64,000 bases of DNA, taken from the NCBI RefSeq assembly GCF_028769735.1, contig NC_088173.1, forward strand, positions 6,531,038 through 6,595,037, written 5' to 3'. Position numbers and translations under genes: made by a program. The notes beneath the pieces are model-generated. The model saw only the letters and a program-made list of their open reading frames with translations. It was not told where the DNA came from and did no database searches. Source of the DNA: Zonotrichia leucophrys gambelii. Taxonomy: Eukaryota; Chordata; Aves; Passeriformes; Passerellidae. How positions within the stretch are numbered: the stretch's first letter is position 1; each line of letters begins with the position of its first letter. Positions 61,661-64,000 of this stretch are shown here, one piece after another.

Positions 61661-61724
61661 CAGGCCCATTAGTTTCTCAGCACTTGAACTGGATTCGATC
61701 AGGCCCATTAGTTTCTCAGTACTT
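61661..61724. repeat. Partial tandem duplication, 39-bp period
   Basis: CAGGCCCATTAGTTTCTCAG followed by CACTT occurs at 61661-61685, and again with one mismatch at 61700-61724. The shared block is 25 bases with a 39-base offset. The near identity suggests a recent local duplication. Confidence 0.9.
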
Positions 61725-62886
61725 ACCTTAAGAAAGTTGCATCTTCATTTCAATAGAATGAAAAACACAGATGAAACATGTAAAGATCACACAGCTGAGA
61801 CCCTGTATTTATCCATAAGGGAAAAAACACTAATATTTTTATGAAATTGGAACCAAGTGTATCGTGAGTTTCCTATGCAAATAACATTCCCAATTTCTTT
61901 CTTTAAATCTAGAAGTATTTTGGATTAACTATGACAGTATTTTTAAAACTCCTATATGATGAATAATCTATCAAAAATCTAAGCCTCTGTTAGGCAGACA
62001 AACTGATTTGGTCACCAATCTTTGATATGCACACAGGTACTTTGACTAAGGGAACTAACATAAGGTAGACTTAAAATGGTACATGCATTGTTACCCAAAC
62101 CACCTTTCTCTCAAATCCTTTCACATCTATCATTGTGTTTATACTCAATCCCAAGATCTTCTGTGAGACACAAAGTTTCTCATAATATTGATAAACACAG
62201 TGATTTACTCATTCTTGAAAAAAGCTAGAAGAGAGATTGAGCTACAGTTTTCTTATCTGTTTCCCAGATGCTTCAAGAAATGAGTCATCTGTAAGAGGAC
62301 CTGATTCTATGTCTTTCTTGAAGAAAGAAAACAGCGACCTCAAATATCACTGTATTTGAAAGCTTTCTGGCTGAACCATTTCAATAGTCCAGCATCATTT
62401 GTTGCCTGAGCACAGAACAGGACTTATGAAGAGGACTGCAATTCGGTGATTCTCTAACTCCAGCTTTACGCATCTCATAAAATGCTGAATTTGGGAGGAG
62501 TTTCTGAGAAATCACAACTTGAAGAAAAAGAGGTAATATAAGGAAATACACACCAAAGAAAGCAAATATGTTTTCTGATCTCATTTCCAACCTAACACTT
62601 TGTCATTAAGACCTAATATGTTACAAAGATGATAGTGTTAATATTAGGAAAGTAATTCTAAACTACAAAAACATTTCATGTTCTCGATGATACTTAGATG
62701 TTTAGGGCACAGACGCACTTTTTACTTTTTTCTCAAGAATTCAATAAATAAAATAAAAATACAGTATAAGTCTTCTGAAAAAAAAATAGAAGAATAGAGA
62801 TAGAAATGGCAGCTCTCAGTAATTTTAATGACCAGATGAAATAAAGCACCTGATGCATATCAAATGGAGAGAAAAAAAAATTGTCT

Positions 62887-62927
62887 TTTTTATGAAATGG
62901 AATTTTTTTTACTCCATTTCATAAAAA
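62887..62927. repeat. Perfect 15-bp inverted repeat with T-run loop
   Basis: Arm 62887-62901 (TTTTTATGAAATGGA) is the exact reverse complement of arm 62913-62927. The 11-base loop contains eight T. This is the longest perfect hairpin I noticed in the window. It is not tied to any repeat I recognise. Confidence 0.9.
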
Positions 62928-64000
62928 TGGTGCCTATGGGGCCACAGATACATTTTCAGAGTTGTACAATAATAGCAAAATCTGTATCAGCTAAAGAGAA
63001 AAATGAAGGAGGAAATTAATCAGTGGTGGGAAGCACAGAACATAGTGAACATACAGTTAACACCCATCTGATTGCCTACATATTTGAGGTCATCCTGACC
63101 AGTTCTAAAACCAAAGCAGAACTATGCTATGCTCCTCTGTGTTGGGTCAGGAAGCCCCAGAGGAATCCATGGGCAAAGAGTTGTCTATATTATCTTCTTC
63201 AAAACATTCAGGAATTCATCTGAGACCTACAAGATACAGAGACAGGGTATTAAGCCAAAGGGTGAATCAGTGGTAGAACATATTCTTCTAAGAAGTTGTA
63301 GGTAGTGACTTTTCACAGAAAGACTTAGAATCAAATGCCTGAACATTTCAGACTGGATTTTTTGTTTACTATTTGACACACAGGCTTCAGGATATGATGA
63401 CTTTCCTACCATGCAAATAGTGGATCTTATTAAAAAAATCTTAAGCTCTGATGCACAGCTACTTATTCCACTATCTAAACTGGATTTTTTTTTTTTAAAC
63501 AAATGGTATCTTATTTTTTTCAGCTAGAAGAACTGTGACACAAAATTCCTCAGGATTAATAGCTAATTAATCAAATGCAGCACCTGAATTCTGGAGCATT
63601 TTATATTACAAGTTTTTGATGTCCTCAGAGCAGTGCTGAAAAAGTTACTCCATTGAAGTATAATCTAAAATGTTGCCATCCTTTCTCCAGACATTGAGAA
63701 TCACAACGAATAGAAGACTTGCTTGAACAGTAGAAGAGAAAAAAATGGCCCCTCATCTGTCTGAAACAAAACATTATACTTAGGAAAGAAGGCCAACAGG
63801 GTAACAGGTATTTGAACTAAACTTGTGGCAACCCATTCAACCTTTTCTAAACCAAGCATCTTTTCTCAGAAAGCTACTATCAGCCTCTTGAATTCTAAGT
63901 ATTTCAAGTATATCAAGTCTACTGCAAAGCAGAAGCACTAGAGCCAGATGAAAAGCCTAGAAATTTGTAGAGAGGATAGATTCTAAATTTTTAGAGGGAA

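Larger units (their letters stand above)
60863..64000. other. Unique AT-rich non-coding DNA to the window end
   Basis: No gene was recognised. A tandem duplication (61661-61724) and a hairpin (62887-62927) are listed separately. Open frames of up to 91 codons have no recognisable domain. Confidence 0.5.

Noticed and set aside
1..64000. tRNA, rRNA, snRNA or bacterial-type genes
   Set aside because: No cloverleaf boxes, conserved rRNA blocks or ribosome-binding-site-led genes were recognised on either strand by eye. A tRNAscan or Rfam search would be decisive.

Overview
The window looks like non-coding nuclear DNA from a bird, probably a neoavian or passerine. The main evidence is its repeats. 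Several CR1 LINE copies end in the avian CR1 tail, tandem octamers such as ATTCTGTG or ATTCTATG. Several long terminal repeats (LTRs) match the avian ERVL-like type, which begins near TGTCCTGG and ends near TTTAAACCAC. The DNA is AT-rich, has no visible CpG island, and carries short microsatellites. No bacterial, organellar or viral gene organisation is present. I found no convincing protein-coding gene, tRNA, rRNA or other RNA gene. The longer open frames fall inside repeats or occur by chance. I cannot tell from the sequence whether the window is intergenic or lies inside a large intron.

Layout: 1-13.3 kb is mostly unique AT-rich DNA with one possible regulatory patch (about 640-800). At 13.35-13.95 kb there is a pyrimidine-loop hairpin followed by a degenerate LTR. 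14-25.5 kb is mostly unique, with one speculative terminal exon (15.99-16.11 kb), a palindrome and direct-repeat cluster (17.5 kb), a possible enhancer with an RFX X-box-like site (18.2-18.75 kb) and a three-copy 34-bp minisatellite (21.43 kb). 25.5-31.7 kb holds a CR1 tail, a second degenerate LTR, a possible regulatory patch (29.56-30.2 kb) and a GC-richer repeat of LTR type (31.0-31.7 kb). 35.4-40.2 kb holds three minus-strand LTRs of one family, two of them carrying simple-repeat expansions, plus a CR1 tail. 40.2-49 kb is mostly unique, with a CR1 tail, an octamer/SOX-like patch and a solo LTR (47.64-48.03 kb). At 49.1-51.7 kb an ancient CR1 is split by an LTR. At 53.17-54.79 kb lies the longest, younger CR1, with a decayed reverse transcriptase. 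55.9-60.9 kb has an (AC)n microsatellite, an LTR fragment, a CR1 whose tail has grown into a microsatellite, and another CR1. 60.9-64 kb is unique DNA with a tandem duplication and a perfect 15-bp hairpin.

No genes are seen working together here. What can be read is a history of retrotransposon insertion, nesting and decay, plus a few patches that may be conserved regulatory DNA. I see no evidence for an undescribed biological system. The findings below are modest. Repeat family assignments come from memory of family consensus structure, not from a database search.
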